A DNA stretch of 64,000 nucleotides from JADGNZ01 sp963715895 (GTDB taxonomy: Bacteria > Acidobacteriota > Thermoanaerobaculia > Gp7-AA8), in contig OY970284.1 in NCBI GenBank assembly GCA_963715895.1, forward strand, positions 496,001 to 560,000. Direction: 5' to 3'. Below, piece by piece: positions 24,316 through 32,870 of this stretch. The position numbers were made by a program, and so were the translations under genes. The notes beneath the pieces were generated by a model, which ran no database searches, had not been told where the DNA came from, and saw nothing but the letters and a program-made list of their open reading frames with translations. How positions within the stretch are numbered: the first letter of the stretch is position 1; every line of letters begins with the position of its first letter.

Positions 24316-24486
24316 ATGGCAACCGGACCGATCATGCCTTACGGAGCCGCCATCAACGACGCCATCAAGCGCCAGGACAAGAGCGCGATGAAACAGTTGC
24401 TGACGCATGCCAGGGATCTCCATCAGAAGCAGGGAGATCTCGGCAAAGCGATCAAGGATCTGGAGGCAGCGCTCAAGAAGTCGTAG
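24316..24486 (+). CDS. Y-x10-GDL family peptide, single-repeat form
   Basis: A 56-residue protein MATGPIMPYGAAINDAIKRQ, then DKSAMKQLL..QKQGDLGKAIKDLEAALKKS. It is a single copy of the motif duplicated in the gene 10 bases upstream, with GGAGGACGC before its ATG. Tandem small genes of this kind beside the SPASM enzyme are the usual arrangement of the group. There is no double-glycine leader, so classical leader cleavage is not obvious; the whole helical-hairpin peptide may be modified. Confidence 0.78.
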   Translation: MATGPIMPYGAAINDAIKRQDKSAMKQLLTHARDLHQKQGDLGKAIKDLEAALKKS

Positions 24487-24576
24487 GCCGGCACGGCCGG
24501 CGGCGTTGGTTGCCCAAGCCTCGGCCACCATCTTCGCCGCGATCGTTCTGCCGCGCAGACTGCCAGGTAAATCGCC

Positions 24577-26073
24577 ATGGAAGAGAAAAAGCTGCCGCAC
24601 CGCTATGTCACGGTCGATGACTTCACCCGGAGCCACCCGGTTCATGTGGTCTGGGAGATCACGCTGGCGTGCAACCTCAAGTGCATGCACTGCGGATCGC
24701 GCGCCGGCAAGGCGCGTCCCTCGGAGCTGACGACCGAGGAGTGTATCGACGTGGTGCGGCAGCTTGCGCGGCTGCGCGTGCGCGAAGTGACGGTCATCGG
24801 CGGTGAGGCCTTTCTTCGCCGCGACTGGCTTACCATCATCCAGGCCATCAGCGATCACGGCATGCACCCCAGCATGCAGAGCGGCGGACTGGCGCTGAAC
24901 GAGGATCGCATTCGCGCGGCGAAGGAGGCAGGGCTGCGCTCGTGCGGTCTTTCGCTCGACGGCCTGCCGGAACTGCACGACAAGCTGCGCGGCGTGAAGG
25001 GGTCGTTCGATCACGCCATGCGCGCGCTGCGCCTGCTGAAGAAGTACGACATTCCCAGCAGCGTGAACACACAGATAGGGGCGACGACGCTGCCGCATCT
25101 GCGCGAATTGCTGCATCAGATCGCCGACGCCGGCGCGCGCAACTGGCAGATCCAGCTCACCGTGGCCATGGGAAACGCCGTCGATCACGATGAGATCCTC
25201 ATGCAGCCGTACCAGATCCTGGAGCTGATGCCGCATCTGGCCGAGCTGTTCGACGAGGCCCTCTCGCTCGGCGTGCTGATGCAGCCGGGCAACAACATCG
25301 GCTACTTCGGTCCCTACGAACATCGCTGGCGCGTCACGGACGCGGAAACCGGCCACTTTCAGGGTTGCGCGGCCGGCCACACGGGGCTCGGCATCGAAGC
25401 CGATGGCACGATCAAAGGCTGCCCGTCGCTGGCCACGGCCGACTATTCGGGCGGCAACGTGCGTGACATGACCATCGATGACATCTGGAATCACTCCGAT
25501 CAGCTTCGCTTCACCCGCGATCGTACTGTCGACGATCTGTGGGGTTTCTGCCGGACCTGCTACTACGCCGACGTCTGCCGCTCCGGATGCACCTGGACCA
25601 ATCACACGCTCCTCGGCCGCGCGGGGAACAACCCTTACTGCCACCACCGGGCACTCACGCTGGCCAAAGAGGGGAAACGCGAACGCATCGTGAAAGTGGA
25701 AGAAGCGCCGGGCAAGCCGTTCGACGCCGGCCGTTTCGCTCTGCTCCTCGAGCCGATCGACGGATCCGGAGAGGCCGTGGTTCAGGTGCCGCCGCCCCCT
25801 CGAGCGAAGAGCGAGATCGTGCGGGCGACGGCCGACCGCGTCCCGCCGAGTCTGACCCTCTGCCGCGGCTGCGAGCAGTACGTCTATCCCGGTACGGAGA
25901 TCTGCCCGTTCTGTGGAGGTGACATCGTCATGCTCGCCGACGACTACGCGCAACGGCAGCGTGAGATCGCCGAAGCCGCCGCAAGGCTGCGCGCGATGCT
26001 TTCGGCGAGGAGCAGCGCCGCCGCGTTATCATTTCCAGCGGATTCGCCTCTGAAACATACCGCCGATATCTGA
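24577..26073 (+). CDS. Radical SAM/SPASM enzyme of the Y-x10-GDL locus, with C-terminal zinc ribbon
   Basis: A 498-residue enzyme. The radical SAM cluster motif C32-x3-C36-x2-C39 is in ACNLKCMHCG. GGEAFLRRDW and LSLDGLPELHDKLRG are typical SPASM-group core segments. The SPASM auxiliary-cluster region (about 265-370) has GCAAG, KGCPSL, FCRTCYYADVCRSGC and a final C. A separate zinc ribbon CRGCEQYV..ICPFCGG (about 430-452) and a basic coiled tail follow. It matches my memory of the family named for association with Y-x10-GDL proteins, and sits 90 bases downstream of two such genes. It would modify them through radical chemistry; product unknown. Confidence 0.85.
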   Translation: MEEKKLPHRYVTVDDFTRSHPVHVVWEITLACNLKCMHCGSRAGKARPSELTTEECIDVVRQLARLRVREVTVIGGEAFLRRDWLTIIQAISDHGMHPSMQSGGLALNEDRIRAAKEAGLRSCGLSLDGLPELHDKLRGVKGSFDHAMRALRLLKKYDIPSSVNTQIGATTLPHLRELLHQIADAGARNWQIQLTVAMGNAVDHDEILMQPYQILELMPHLAELFDEALSLGVLMQPGNNIGYFGPYEHRWRVTDAETGHFQGCAAGHTGLGIEADGTIKGCPSLATADYSGGNVRDMTIDDIWNHSDQLRFTRDRTVDDLWGFCRTCYYADVCRSGCTWTNHTLLGRAGNNPYCHHRALTLAKEGKRERIVKVEEAPGKPFDAGRFALLLEPIDGSGEAVVQVPPPPRAKSEIVRATADRVPPSLTLCRGCEQYVYPGTEICPFCGGDIVMLADDYAQRQREIAEAAARLRAMLSARSSAAALSFPADSPLKHTADI

Positions 26074-26146
26074 TTTCGTCTCCCACCTCTCTCACCGCGC
26101 ATGGCGGGACCGCTCGACGTGTGTCCCCGCGAACGATGGAGACGAA

Positions 26147-26881
26147 ATGACTACCAACGATTGGGTCCACGACTTTTTTCACGGCCTGGCGATTGATTTC
26201 TGGATGGCTGTGGCACCGCCTCCCAATGCCGATCTGCCGTTTCTGGAGAATGTATTCGGCGCACCTGACGGCAAGGCGATTCTCGACGTCGCCTGCGGTG
26301 CCGGACGGCACAGCATCCCCCTTGCCCGGCGCGGCTACGCCGTCACCGGCGTCGATCAGTCAGCGACATGCCTGACCGAGGCGAAACTCCGGACGGATTT
26401 GGCGATCGAATGGCATCACGGCGATATGCGGGATCTTCCATGGCGCGGCCGTTTCGACGGCGCGCTCTGCTTCGGCAACAGCTTCGGCTATTGCGATCGC
26501 GACGGAACACGGGCGTTCCTCATGACTCTCTCGGCATCGCTGAAGCCGGGCGCGGCGTTCGTCCTCGAAAGCGGCGCGGTCGCGGAGTCGCTCCTTCCAA
26601 CGCTGCACACCCGCCGTTGGATGGAAGCCGGCGACATCCTCTTTTTCTCGAGCGCCACATACGACACCTCGGCCAGCCGGCTCGACGTCGAATACTCATT
26701 CGTGCGCGGATCTGTGCGGGAGACGCGCACGGCGCATACCTGGATCTTCACGATCGGTGAGCTTCGCGAGCTGTTTGCCAGCGCCGGTCTCATCGTCGAG
26801 CAACTCAGCTCGACACCGGCAGGCGATCCATTCCGCCTCGGCGATCCGCGGTTATTGCTCGTGGCGAGGAAAAGAGGCTAA
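26147..26881 (+). CDS. Class I SAM-dependent methyltransferase
   Basis: A 244-residue protein with the Rossmann SAM motif ILDVACGAGRHSIPLA, the acidic end of strand 2 in VTGVDQS, motif post-I HHGDMRDLPW and FDGALCFGNSFGY. There is no fused domain. It lies 73 bases after the SPASM enzyme on the same strand and may be the last gene of the peptide locus, perhaps a tailoring enzyme. The substrate is not predictable. The ATG at 26147 follows GGAGACGAA. Confidence 0.82.
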   Translation: MTTNDWVHDFFHGLAIDFWMAVAPPPNADLPFLENVFGAPDGKAILDVACGAGRHSIPLARRGYAVTGVDQSATCLTEAKLRTDLAIEWHHGDMRDLPWRGRFDGALCFGNSFGYCDRDGTRAFLMTLSASLKPGAAFVLESGAVAESLLPTLHTRRWMEAGDILFFSSATYDTSASRLDVEYSFVRGSVRETRTAHTWIFTIGELRELFASAGLIVEQLSSTPAGDPFRLGDPRLLLVARKRG

Positions 26882-27198
26882 CTGGAATGCCCTGAACGTA
26901 AGCGTGCACGGCCGGAGCGCTGGCGTCTCGCCGCCGGGGTTACCGGCGAATGTTCGGAGTCTTGCCGAGTCGTGGGCGCAGTCTCTTCGAATGCGGGCGT
27001 GTCGCAGGCGGGAGAGAGGGTCATGCGCGTCGCGGTGGCCTACCCGGATCACGCGGCGAGTCACCCGGCTCACGCGGTGAACCGTTCGCGTGCACGCGGA
27101 ATCGACACGATCGCAGGGGCGAGTGACGCATCTCAGTTCCAACGCCGGCCATGGAATGAACGGAAACGGCCAAAACTGGTAAGTCGGCGGACGCCGTG
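26882..27198. other. Spacer without recognised genes
   Basis: About 320 bases between the methyltransferase and the 21-bp repeat array. Frames on both strands are arginine/serine-rich and match nothing I recognise. CACGCGG- and CACCCGG-type short repeats occur at about 27040-27085. No hairpin with a T-run is seen. Confidence 0.5.
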
Positions 27199-27428
27199 AG
27201 TCCAATCTTTGACTCCACGAGTCTGATCTTTGACTCCACGAGTCTAATGTTTGACTCCACGAGTCTAATCTTTGACTCCACGAGTCTAATCTTTGACTCC
27301 ACGAGTCTAATCTTTGACTCCACGAGTCTAATCTTTGACTCCACGAGTCTAATCTTTGACTCCACGAGTCTAATCTTTGACTCCACGAGTCTAATCTTTG
27401 ACTCCACGAGTCCAATCGTGGACTCCAG
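27199..27428. repeat. 21-bp tandem repeat array (about 10.5 units)
   Basis: The unit AGTCTAATCTTTGACTCCACG is repeated about ten times with almost no divergence in the middle; the end units vary (CCAATC, TGATC, AATG). Each unit contains the inverted repeat GACTC-CAC-GAGTC. Because 21 is divisible by three, frames stay open on both strands and would encode heptapeptide repeats (SLIFDST forward, VESKIRL reverse). There is no spacer diversity, so it is not CRISPR. Confidence 0.9.
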
Positions 27429-27510
27429 GCGTGCCGCACCTGCCGGAATTGGTGGTTAGCCAACCCGTACTTCTCACATGCCGGGTCGGGGGCGAGACGC
27501 CAGCACTCCG

Positions 27511-28815
27511 TCAGGGAGTCATCTGCTCGATTGTCGCAAGTGCCCTGGCTACCTGCTTGTCTCTCTTCTCGATCTTCCTGCATCGCCCGATGACGTCCTC
27601 GATCAGCGCCCAAGTCACATTCGACGGCTGGTAGCGATCGGGATTTGACTCGGCCACGTGGCGGCCGAGGGCGCCGAGGGCGGTGTGATACGGGAGAGGA
27701 GTTGCGGGAGCGTTGCGGGAGAGCGCGTCGATGTAGCGGGCAACCAGGAGACCGACAGCGGAGGACTCGACGTACCCTTCGACGCCGGTGATCTGCCCGG
27801 CGAAGAAGATGCGGTCGTCGGTCTTCGCCTGAAACGTCGGGCGAAGATGCCGCGGGCCGTTGATGAAGGTGTTGCGGTGCATGGAGCCGAAGCGCGCGAA
27901 GACCGCGTTTTCCAGTCCGGGGATCATCTGGATGACGCGCTTCTGCTCCGGCACGCGCATCTTCGTCTGGAATCCGACGATGTTGAAGTAGTCGTCGGAA
28001 AGATCTTCCTTGCGGAGCTGAACGACCGCATGCGGCCGCTCGCCGGTGACCGGATGCTCGAGTCCCACCGGCTTCATCGGACCGAAGCGAAGCGTTTCGA
28101 GTCCGCGCGAGGCGATCTCCTCGACCGGCAGGCATCCCTCGAAGTGCGCCGCTTTTTCGAAGTCATGCGGTGCGAAGACCTCGGCCGACAGCAGCGCGGC
28201 GACGAAAGCCTCGTACTGTTCCTGGGTCATCGGCGCATTGAGGTAATCGGTCGACGAGCCTTTGCCGTAGCGCGATTTCCAATACAGCTTCGACATGTCC
28301 AGCGAGTCGGCAGCGAGGATCGGCGCGATAGCGTCGTAGAAGTACAAACCGTCGCGCCCGAGGAACTCGCTGATTGCATCGAAGAGCGGCTGGGAAGTCA
28401 GCGGGCCGGAAGCAACGACGAGGAAGTCGTGGTCGCCGCGGTCGAGTGACGTGACCTCGTCGCGCAGCAGCGTGATGTTCGGCTCCGCGCCGATGACGCT
28501 CGTAATCGCGGCGGAGAAGCGCTCGCGATCGACGGCGAAGGCGTCGCCGGCAGGAACTCGCGCCTCCGTGCCGCAGCGGATGACCAGCGAGTCGAGCATG
28601 GCCATCTCCGCCTTGAGCAGGCCGACGGCGTTGGTGATGTTCGAGGAGCGGAAGGAGTTCGAGCAGACGAGCTCCGCGAGGCTGGAGGTCTGATGCGCCG
28701 CCGTCGACTTCGAGGGCCGCATCTCGAACAGGTCGACCTGATGCCCTCGGCGCGCCAACCCGAACGCGCATTCCGAGCCGGCCAGTCCGGCACCGATGAT
28801 CTTGACGCGGGCCAT
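27511..28815 (-). CDS. trmFO: Methylenetetrahydrofolate-tRNA-(uracil-5-)-methyltransferase
   Basis: A 434-residue folate/FAD enzyme that makes ribothymidine at position 54 of tRNA. It opens with the FAD motif VKIIGAGLAGSECAFGLARRGH. Further family marks are FEMRPSKSTAAHQT, LAELVCSNSFRSS with a conserved Cys, LLKAEM, FFAGQITGVEGYVESSAVGLL and GALGRHV near the C-terminus. Length and motif order match TrmFO. ATG at 28815; the neighbours (DUF3467 upstream) give no operon logic. Confidence 0.95.
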   Translation of the reverse strand: MARVKIIGAGLAGSECAFGLARRGHQVDLFEMRPSKSTAAHQTSSLAELVCSNSFRSSNITNAVGLLKAEMAMLDSLVIRCGTEARVPAGDAFAVDRERFSAAITSVIGAEPNITLLRDEVTSLDRGDHDFLVVASGPLTSQPLFDAISEFLGRDGLYFYDAIAPILAADSLDMSKLYWKSRYGKGSSTDYLNAPMTQEQYEAFVAALLSAEVFAPHDFEKAAHFEGCLPVEEIASRGLETLRFGPMKPVGLEHPVTGERPHAVVQLRKEDLSDDYFNIVGFQTKMRVPEQKRVIQMIPGLENAVFARFGSMHRNTFINGPRHLRPTFQAKTDDRIFFAGQITGVEGYVESSAVGLLVARYIDALSRNAPATPLPYHTALGALGRHVAESNPDRYQPSNVTWALIEDVIGRCRKIEKRDKQVARALATIEQMTP

Positions 28816-28857
28816 TAGATCCTTCGCTTCGCTCAGGGGGACGACGTCTTCGCGTCG

Positions 28858-29157
28858 TCAGTTCGACGGTTCGTTGGACGAAAACACCGAGGCCCCGTCC
28901 GCGCGGATCTCGCCGAACTTCTGCTCGAAGATGGAGATGTTCTGCGCCAGCGCCTCGAGCAGTTGCTTGGCATGAAGCGGCGTCATGATCACGCGGCTGT
29001 AAATCTTCACATCCGCCCTCCCCGGCACGATCCGGCCGAGGTCGATCACGAACTCGCTCGGCGAATGAATGATGTTCGCAAAGTTGATGTACTCCCCCTG
29101 GGCGACGGCGTCGTCAAGGGTGATACGGATGGTTGGCTGCTGCGCTTGCTCGTCCAT
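28858..29157 (-). CDS. DUF3467 family protein
   Basis: A 99-residue protein starting MDEQAQQPTIRITLDDAVAQ. It has YINFANIIHSPSEFVIDLGRIVPG and KIYSRVIMTPLHAKQLLEALAQNISIFEQKFG, which are the full-length DUF3467 signature. The family's function is unknown. It lies 42 bases upstream of trmFO on the same strand and may be co-transcribed. The start at ATG 29157 matches the family; a longer frame upstream has no family sequence. Confidence 0.85.
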   Translation of the reverse strand: MDEQAQQPTIRITLDDAVAQGEYINFANIIHSPSEFVIDLGRIVPGRADVKIYSRVIMTPLHAKQLLEALAQNISIFEQKFGEIRADGASVFSSNEPSN

Positions 29158-29198
29158 GGGGCGACGATACCGCAGGGGTGGGGTCGAAATTCCCTTTA

Positions 29199-29582
29199 CT
29201 ACTCGGTGATCCACTCCAGTGCGATGTGGCTATGCCGCGGGAAGTCGCGGACGATGTACGTTGTCGACAGGCGCCGGGGACCGCCGTCGTCCTTGCCGAT
29301 GAAGAGGGCAGAGCCGGCAACGGCGTCGGGGGAGACGGAGATATGGACCGGGCCGTCACAGTTGTCGACCAGCTCGATGCGCGCCAGCCAGAAGTCGGCG
29401 ACGTCGCCGACGATGCTGCCGCCGGTCACTGTGACGCACTTCCACTTGGTAACGTCGTGACGTTTGGAGAGCGTCAGCTCGAAGGTGTCCGACGTTTCTT
29501 CGCGGACCGCGATCCGGTCTCCCAGCGACAGCGGCTCGTCCACGCTCCGCTTCAAACGCTCCCACGTGATCTCTTCAGACAT
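29199..29582 (-). CDS. Conserved hypothetical protein
   Basis: A 127-residue, probably cytoplasmic protein opening MSEEITWERLKRSVDEPLSLGDRI with several beta-strand-like stretches (WKCVTVTGGSIVGDVADFWLARIEL, PVHISVSPDAVAGSALFIGKDDGG). I recognise no family, signal or catalytic motif. Its start overlaps the end of the glycosyltransferase-like gene by 8 bases, so the two are probably coupled. Confidence 0.6.
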   Translation of the reverse strand: MSEEITWERLKRSVDEPLSLGDRIAVREETSDTFELTLSKRHDVTKWKCVTVTGGSIVGDVADFWLARIELVDNCDGPVHISVSPDAVAGSALFIGKDDGGPRRLSTTYIVRDFPRHSHIALEWITE

Positions 29583-30288
29583 AGCTCCGCTCCTCAGCGA
29601 GATATTGTGCATTTTCGTGCTTGCGCCGGCCCTTCCCGACCCAGATGAAGGACCGCTCATCGAAATCCCAATCGATGAATTTCTTTGGCAAATGGCCGAC
29701 GCTCACGCGGCCGGCCAGCTCTTCGATGGTGAGATGAAACGCCAGCTGGTCGCTGAAGAACTTGCGGTTGCCGATCGCGTCGATGCGCGCCACCGCGCGC
29801 GTGAAGAACTCGATGGCCGCATCCGTCGGCCGGACGCCAATCACGCCGCCGGCGACGCGCATGAACTCCGGTGCCTCCGGCCGCTTGTGAATCACCAGAT
29901 CGTGCCGGTCGATGAGCTCGCAGAGCGGATCGAGGTCGCGGCGGACGATCGTATCGGCATCGACAAAGAGGACGCGGCGGCAACCGGCGTTCAGCAGATC
30001 GAGAATCGCGCGGCCGCGCCGATTGACGCAATAGCCGGCTTTCTCCGTGTATGGCGTGACACCGTCGAGGCCGATTTTCACGTGCGCGCCATCGAGAACC
30101 GCGCTTTCGTAATGCAGCTCGGTGTGGCGATGAAGCGCCCGCAACCGCTCGGCGTCCGCCGGTGCGACGTTGACCAGGCAGGCGTGCAGGTGCGCGGAAG
30201 GCGTGTTTTTTGCCAGCGAGGCGGCGAGCACCTCGAGTCGCGGCAGAAAGTCAGGATCGGCGATGGCGAGGACCGTCAGCTCAGGCAT
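29575..30288 (-). CDS. GT8-like glycosyltransferase / nucleotide-diphospho-sugar transferase
   Basis: A 237-residue protein with an N-terminal TVLAIADPDFLPRLEVLAASLAKNTPSAHLH segment, a GYCVNRRGRAILDLLNAGCRRVLFVDADTIV region carrying the DxD metal/nucleotide-sugar motif, and a later FSDQLAFHL segment typical of GT8/GT77-like folds. It would transfer a sugar to an unknown acceptor. It is divergent from an Fe(II)/2OG oxygenase and a propeller protein, suggesting a small glycan or lipid-modification group. Confidence 0.72.
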   Translation of the reverse strand: MPELTVLAIADPDFLPRLEVLAASLAKNTPSAHLHACLVNVAPADAERLRALHRHTELHYESAVLDGAHVKIGLDGVTPYTEKAGYCVNRRGRAILDLLNAGCRRVLFVDADTIVRRDLDPLCELIDRHDLVIHKRPEAPEFMRVAGGVIGVRPTDAAIEFFTRAVARIDAIGNRKFFSDQLAFHLTIEELAGRVSVGHLPKKFIDWDFDERSFIWVGKGRRKHENAQYLAEERSYV

Positions 30289-30383
30289 GGTGTGGCTGAT
30301 GAATAGACGGCCACAGAGGGCCTGCTGTGAACGTCGCGGAGATCACAGCGTCCGGCGTCCGCCCGTCTAATGAGCGGGCTCCC

Positions 30384-31262
30384 ATGGCCGTTGACTACTC
30401 CGAGCAGTATGTCGCCGAGCAGTACAGCTCGATGAGGACGCTTGCGGTCCGAACGGCGATCCGGCTGTTTCCGGTCATCGAGGGCGTGCGCGCATTGCAG
30501 CGGCGCGCCGGCAGGACGTCGATCGATCCCGCGGCCGTGCCGCGATGCCGGATCAGCACCACACTCGAGCGCGCCGCGCCGCACTTTCAGGAGCAGCGTT
30601 GGGCATTTATCGAGAACATCTTCGATCCCGATTTCCATCGGTTCCTCGTCGAGCACTGGCCGAAGCGGCGATACTTCACCGCGCCCTTCGACGCGCACAA
30701 GTCCTACGACAAAGGCTTCCGGTGGATTGATCGAAGCACGGCGGCGGACGACCGGTGGGGAAACGTGCTGGCCGCCGACGCGCGCAAGGCGGCGGACGAT
30801 GGCTATCCGGCGTATATGGGCGAACATCCCCACATCCGCTTGCTGATCGATTCGCTGCGCTCTCCGGAGACGCTGGCGCGGATACAGGCATTCTCCGGCC
30901 GCCCCGAGCCGCTGCTGCTGAACCGCTTTCAACTGACGGCCACGTATCCCGGTACGCTCGTAGCGCCCCATCGCGATTCGCCGCAGCAGGGACGGAACTG
31001 GCTGCAGTTTCTCTTCTACGTGAATGCTACGGGGGGCGCCCGCTCGGGCGGGACGGCCATCATCCGCGACAACACGTTCCGCGACGTCGTCTTTGAGCCG
31101 ATGCACATGACGAATACGTGCATGGTGTTCGATCCCTACGCGCCGTTCTTTCACGGCGTGCGGCCGATCGCCTTCCCCAAGTTCCGCTGGATGATCGGTG
31201 TCGAATACCTCTCGCCGTCCGACTCGCCGAGGTCGCCCCCGGCCGATGGGCTGGACCTCTGA
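30384..31262 (+). CDS. Putative Fe(II)/2-oxoglutarate-dependent oxygenase
   Basis: A 292-residue protein. The C-terminal half has the facial-triad pattern: H-x-D in VAPHRDSPQQG, a distal His in APFFHGVRPI about 60 residues later, and Arg in KFRWMIGVEYL for 2OG binding. The jelly-roll-like LQFLFYVNATGG and SGGTAIIRD segments support this. The N-terminal 90 residues are helical and unassigned. The ATG at 30384 is preferred over an upstream ATG because MAVDYSEQYV follows a coherent helix. The downstream gene begins immediately after its stop. Confidence 0.7.
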   Translation: MAVDYSEQYVAEQYSSMRTLAVRTAIRLFPVIEGVRALQRRAGRTSIDPAAVPRCRISTTLERAAPHFQEQRWAFIENIFDPDFHRFLVEHWPKRRYFTAPFDAHKSYDKGFRWIDRSTAADDRWGNVLAADARKAADDGYPAYMGEHPHIRLLIDSLRSPETLARIQAFSGRPEPLLLNRFQLTATYPGTLVAPHRDSPQQGRNWLQFLFYVNATGGARSGGTAIIRDNTFRDVVFEPMHMTNTCMVFDPYAPFFHGVRPIAFPKFRWMIGVEYLSPSDSPRSPPADGLDL

Positions 31263-32111
31263 ATGGCAGGCGCCGACTCTCGCTGGTCGATCGGCATCTA
31301 TCACGGTCCGACGCCGCTGGAGCTCGGGCCGGACCCGCGCGTCCGCAACCCCGTCCTCACCGCACACGACGTCGACGACGTCGACGCGGCCTTCGTCGCC
31401 GACCCGTTCATGCTGCGCGACGGCAGGCGTTGGTCGATGTTCTTCGAGGTGCTGAACCGGCCCCTGTTGCGCGGACAGATCGGCCTCGCCGTGAGCGACG
31501 ACGGTCTGACGTGGCGCTACGACGGCATCGTGCTCTCCGAGGAGTTCCACCTTTCGTATCCGTTCGTCTTCGCGCACGAAGGCGAACACTTCATGCTGCC
31601 GGAGACGTTCGAGTCGGCGTCCGTCCGCTTGTACCGAGCTACACGCTTCCCGCGCCAGTGGACTCTCGACCGCGTGTTGATGAACGAGGTGGTGGTCGAT
31701 CCGTCGCTACTCAGGCATGACGGCCGGTGGTGGTTGTTCGGCTGCGCCAGTCCGAATGGGCACGACGTGCTGCGCCTCTGGTTTGCCGAGGAGCTTTCCG
31801 GCCGTTGGTGTGAGCACCCGTGCAGTCCGATCGTGGACGGCGACCGCACGGCCGGCCGGCCGGCAGGACGCCCGGTGATCGACGGCGGGCGCATCTACCG
31901 CTTCGCGCAAGACTGTATGCGCGAGTACGGCGCGTCCGTGCGCGCATTCGAGATCACCCGCCTCACGCCGTCCGACTACGAAGAACACGCCATCACCGCT
32001 CCTCCCCTCGATACCATCCTAGGTACGTGGAACGAACGGCGAATGCATCACATCGATGCACACCGCGACGAGGATGGCTGGATCGCCTGCGTCGACGGCG
32101 ATGCAATGTGA
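31263..32111 (+). CDS. Five-bladed beta-propeller (GH43/68-like) family protein
   Basis: A 282-residue protein beginning SRWSIGIYHGPTPLEL, with DPFMLRDGRRWSMFFEVLN, GQIGLAVSDDGLTWRYDGIVLSEEFHLSYPFVF and VVDPSLLRHDGRWWLFGCAS. Repeated DPF/Y..dG.wwlFfe strands are typical of the propeller domain related to GH43/68 enzymes and to the N-terminus of glucosaminyl inositolphosphorylceramide transferases. Activity cannot be deduced. Its ATG is directly adjacent to the stop of the oxygenase gene, so the pair is co-expressed. Confidence 0.72.
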   Translation: MAGADSRWSIGIYHGPTPLELGPDPRVRNPVLTAHDVDDVDAAFVADPFMLRDGRRWSMFFEVLNRPLLRGQIGLAVSDDGLTWRYDGIVLSEEFHLSYPFVFAHEGEHFMLPETFESASVRLYRATRFPRQWTLDRVLMNEVVVDPSLLRHDGRWWLFGCASPNGHDVLRLWFAEELSGRWCEHPCSPIVDGDRTAGRPAGRPVIDGGRIYRFAQDCMREYGASVRAFEITRLTPSDYEEHAITAPPLDTILGTWNERRMHHIDAHRDEDGWIACVDGDAM

Positions 32112-32126
32112 ACGAGGCGGCGGACC

Positions 32127-32870
32127 TTACGGATAGTTCGAGTTCGAGCATGCCGAACTGAAATCGTCCGCGATGCGATGGCCACTGGGCCCTTCGCAGA
32201 GAGGCAAACCCAGAGGAATCCCTGGGGATTGTGGTTCGGCGGGCATGTCCTTGCAGATTCTGAAGTTGAGCAGGTAGTCGTGATCGTTGTCCTCACCGTC
32301 AACGGCAAGGTTGGTGATCGCGAGCCTTACCGTCTCCTCATCCGGGAATTTCAGCTCTGTCGCGGCGTCACGGTCGATGCATTTCAGGCGGAGTATCGGA
32401 GGACCGAACGTCTCGAGTTGCAGCGTCGTGATGACAGCCCCTTCATTGTTCAGACAGGCGGACAGCACGCCGGCGTCGATATCGAAATAGGCGCCCACCG
32501 GCTCATGGACATCCATGATGACGTTGCGATTGCCTTCGCCGGCGCCTAGCTCCGTCAGGTGGGGAACGCTGACGAATGTTGGATCCCTGTTGAATGGCGT
32601 TTTCCAGTTCCCTTCCGCCAGTTGAAGTGCCACGCGATCGAGATCGAATGGGCCGTCGGCTTCGGGGGACCGGACACAATCGAGATCGATCGTCGTCATC
32701 GTCGTCAGGAAGTGGAGCTGGGGTCTGTGGGCGTTCACGTCGTGGTCTTTGATGCGCAGCCGGGTGGGATTTGCCAGGAAGATCACTCGGTGCTTCGAAG
32801 GCAGGTCCGGGAAGTGTGACTGATCGACATGAATGCAGAGACCGACAAACTGGATTATGAGGTTGCCCAT
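32127..32870 (-). CDS. Unknown protein coupled to a TPR-CHAT gene
   Basis: A 247-residue protein opening MGNLIIQFVGLCIHVDQSHFPDLP. It is rich in beta-strand-like segments, has no signal peptide or membrane helix, and contains seven or so cysteines scattered to the C-terminus. I recognise no family. The ATG at 32870 has GGAGGACATC upstream and lies inside the last codons of the TPR-CHAT gene (16-base overlap), so the two are translated together. By position it could be a substrate, activator or inhibitor of the CHAT protease. Confidence 0.65.
   Translation of the reverse strand: MGNLIIQFVGLCIHVDQSHFPDLPSKHRVIFLANPTRLRIKDHDVNAHRPQLHFLTTMTTIDLDCVRSPEADGPFDLDRVALQLAEGNWKTPFNRDPTFVSVPHLTELGAGEGNRNVIMDVHEPVGAYFDIDAGVLSACLNNEGAVITTLQLETFGPPILRLKCIDRDAATELKFPDEETVRLAITNLAVDGEDNDHDYLLNFRICKDMPAEPQSPGIPLGLPLCEGPSGHRIADDFSSACSNSNYP

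Noticed and set aside
24274..25953. 559-codon minus-strand frame opposite the SPASM gene
   Set aside because: The plus strand encodes a complete radical SAM/SPASM protein with all cysteine motifs; the opposite frame has the composition of a GC-rich antisense shadow.
27199..27428. CRISPR array
   Set aside because: Units are contiguous with no unique spacers, and there are no cas genes.
27021..28135. Long frames across the 21-bp repeat (heptapeptide-repeat proteins on both strands)
   Set aside because: They stay open only because the unit length is divisible by three; outside the array they read arginine-rich nonsense or the antisense of trmFO, and no ribosome binding site is seen.
30276..31589. 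437-codon minus-strand frame opposite the oxygenase and propeller genes
   Set aside because: It spans two well-supported plus-strand genes and shows no family sequence.
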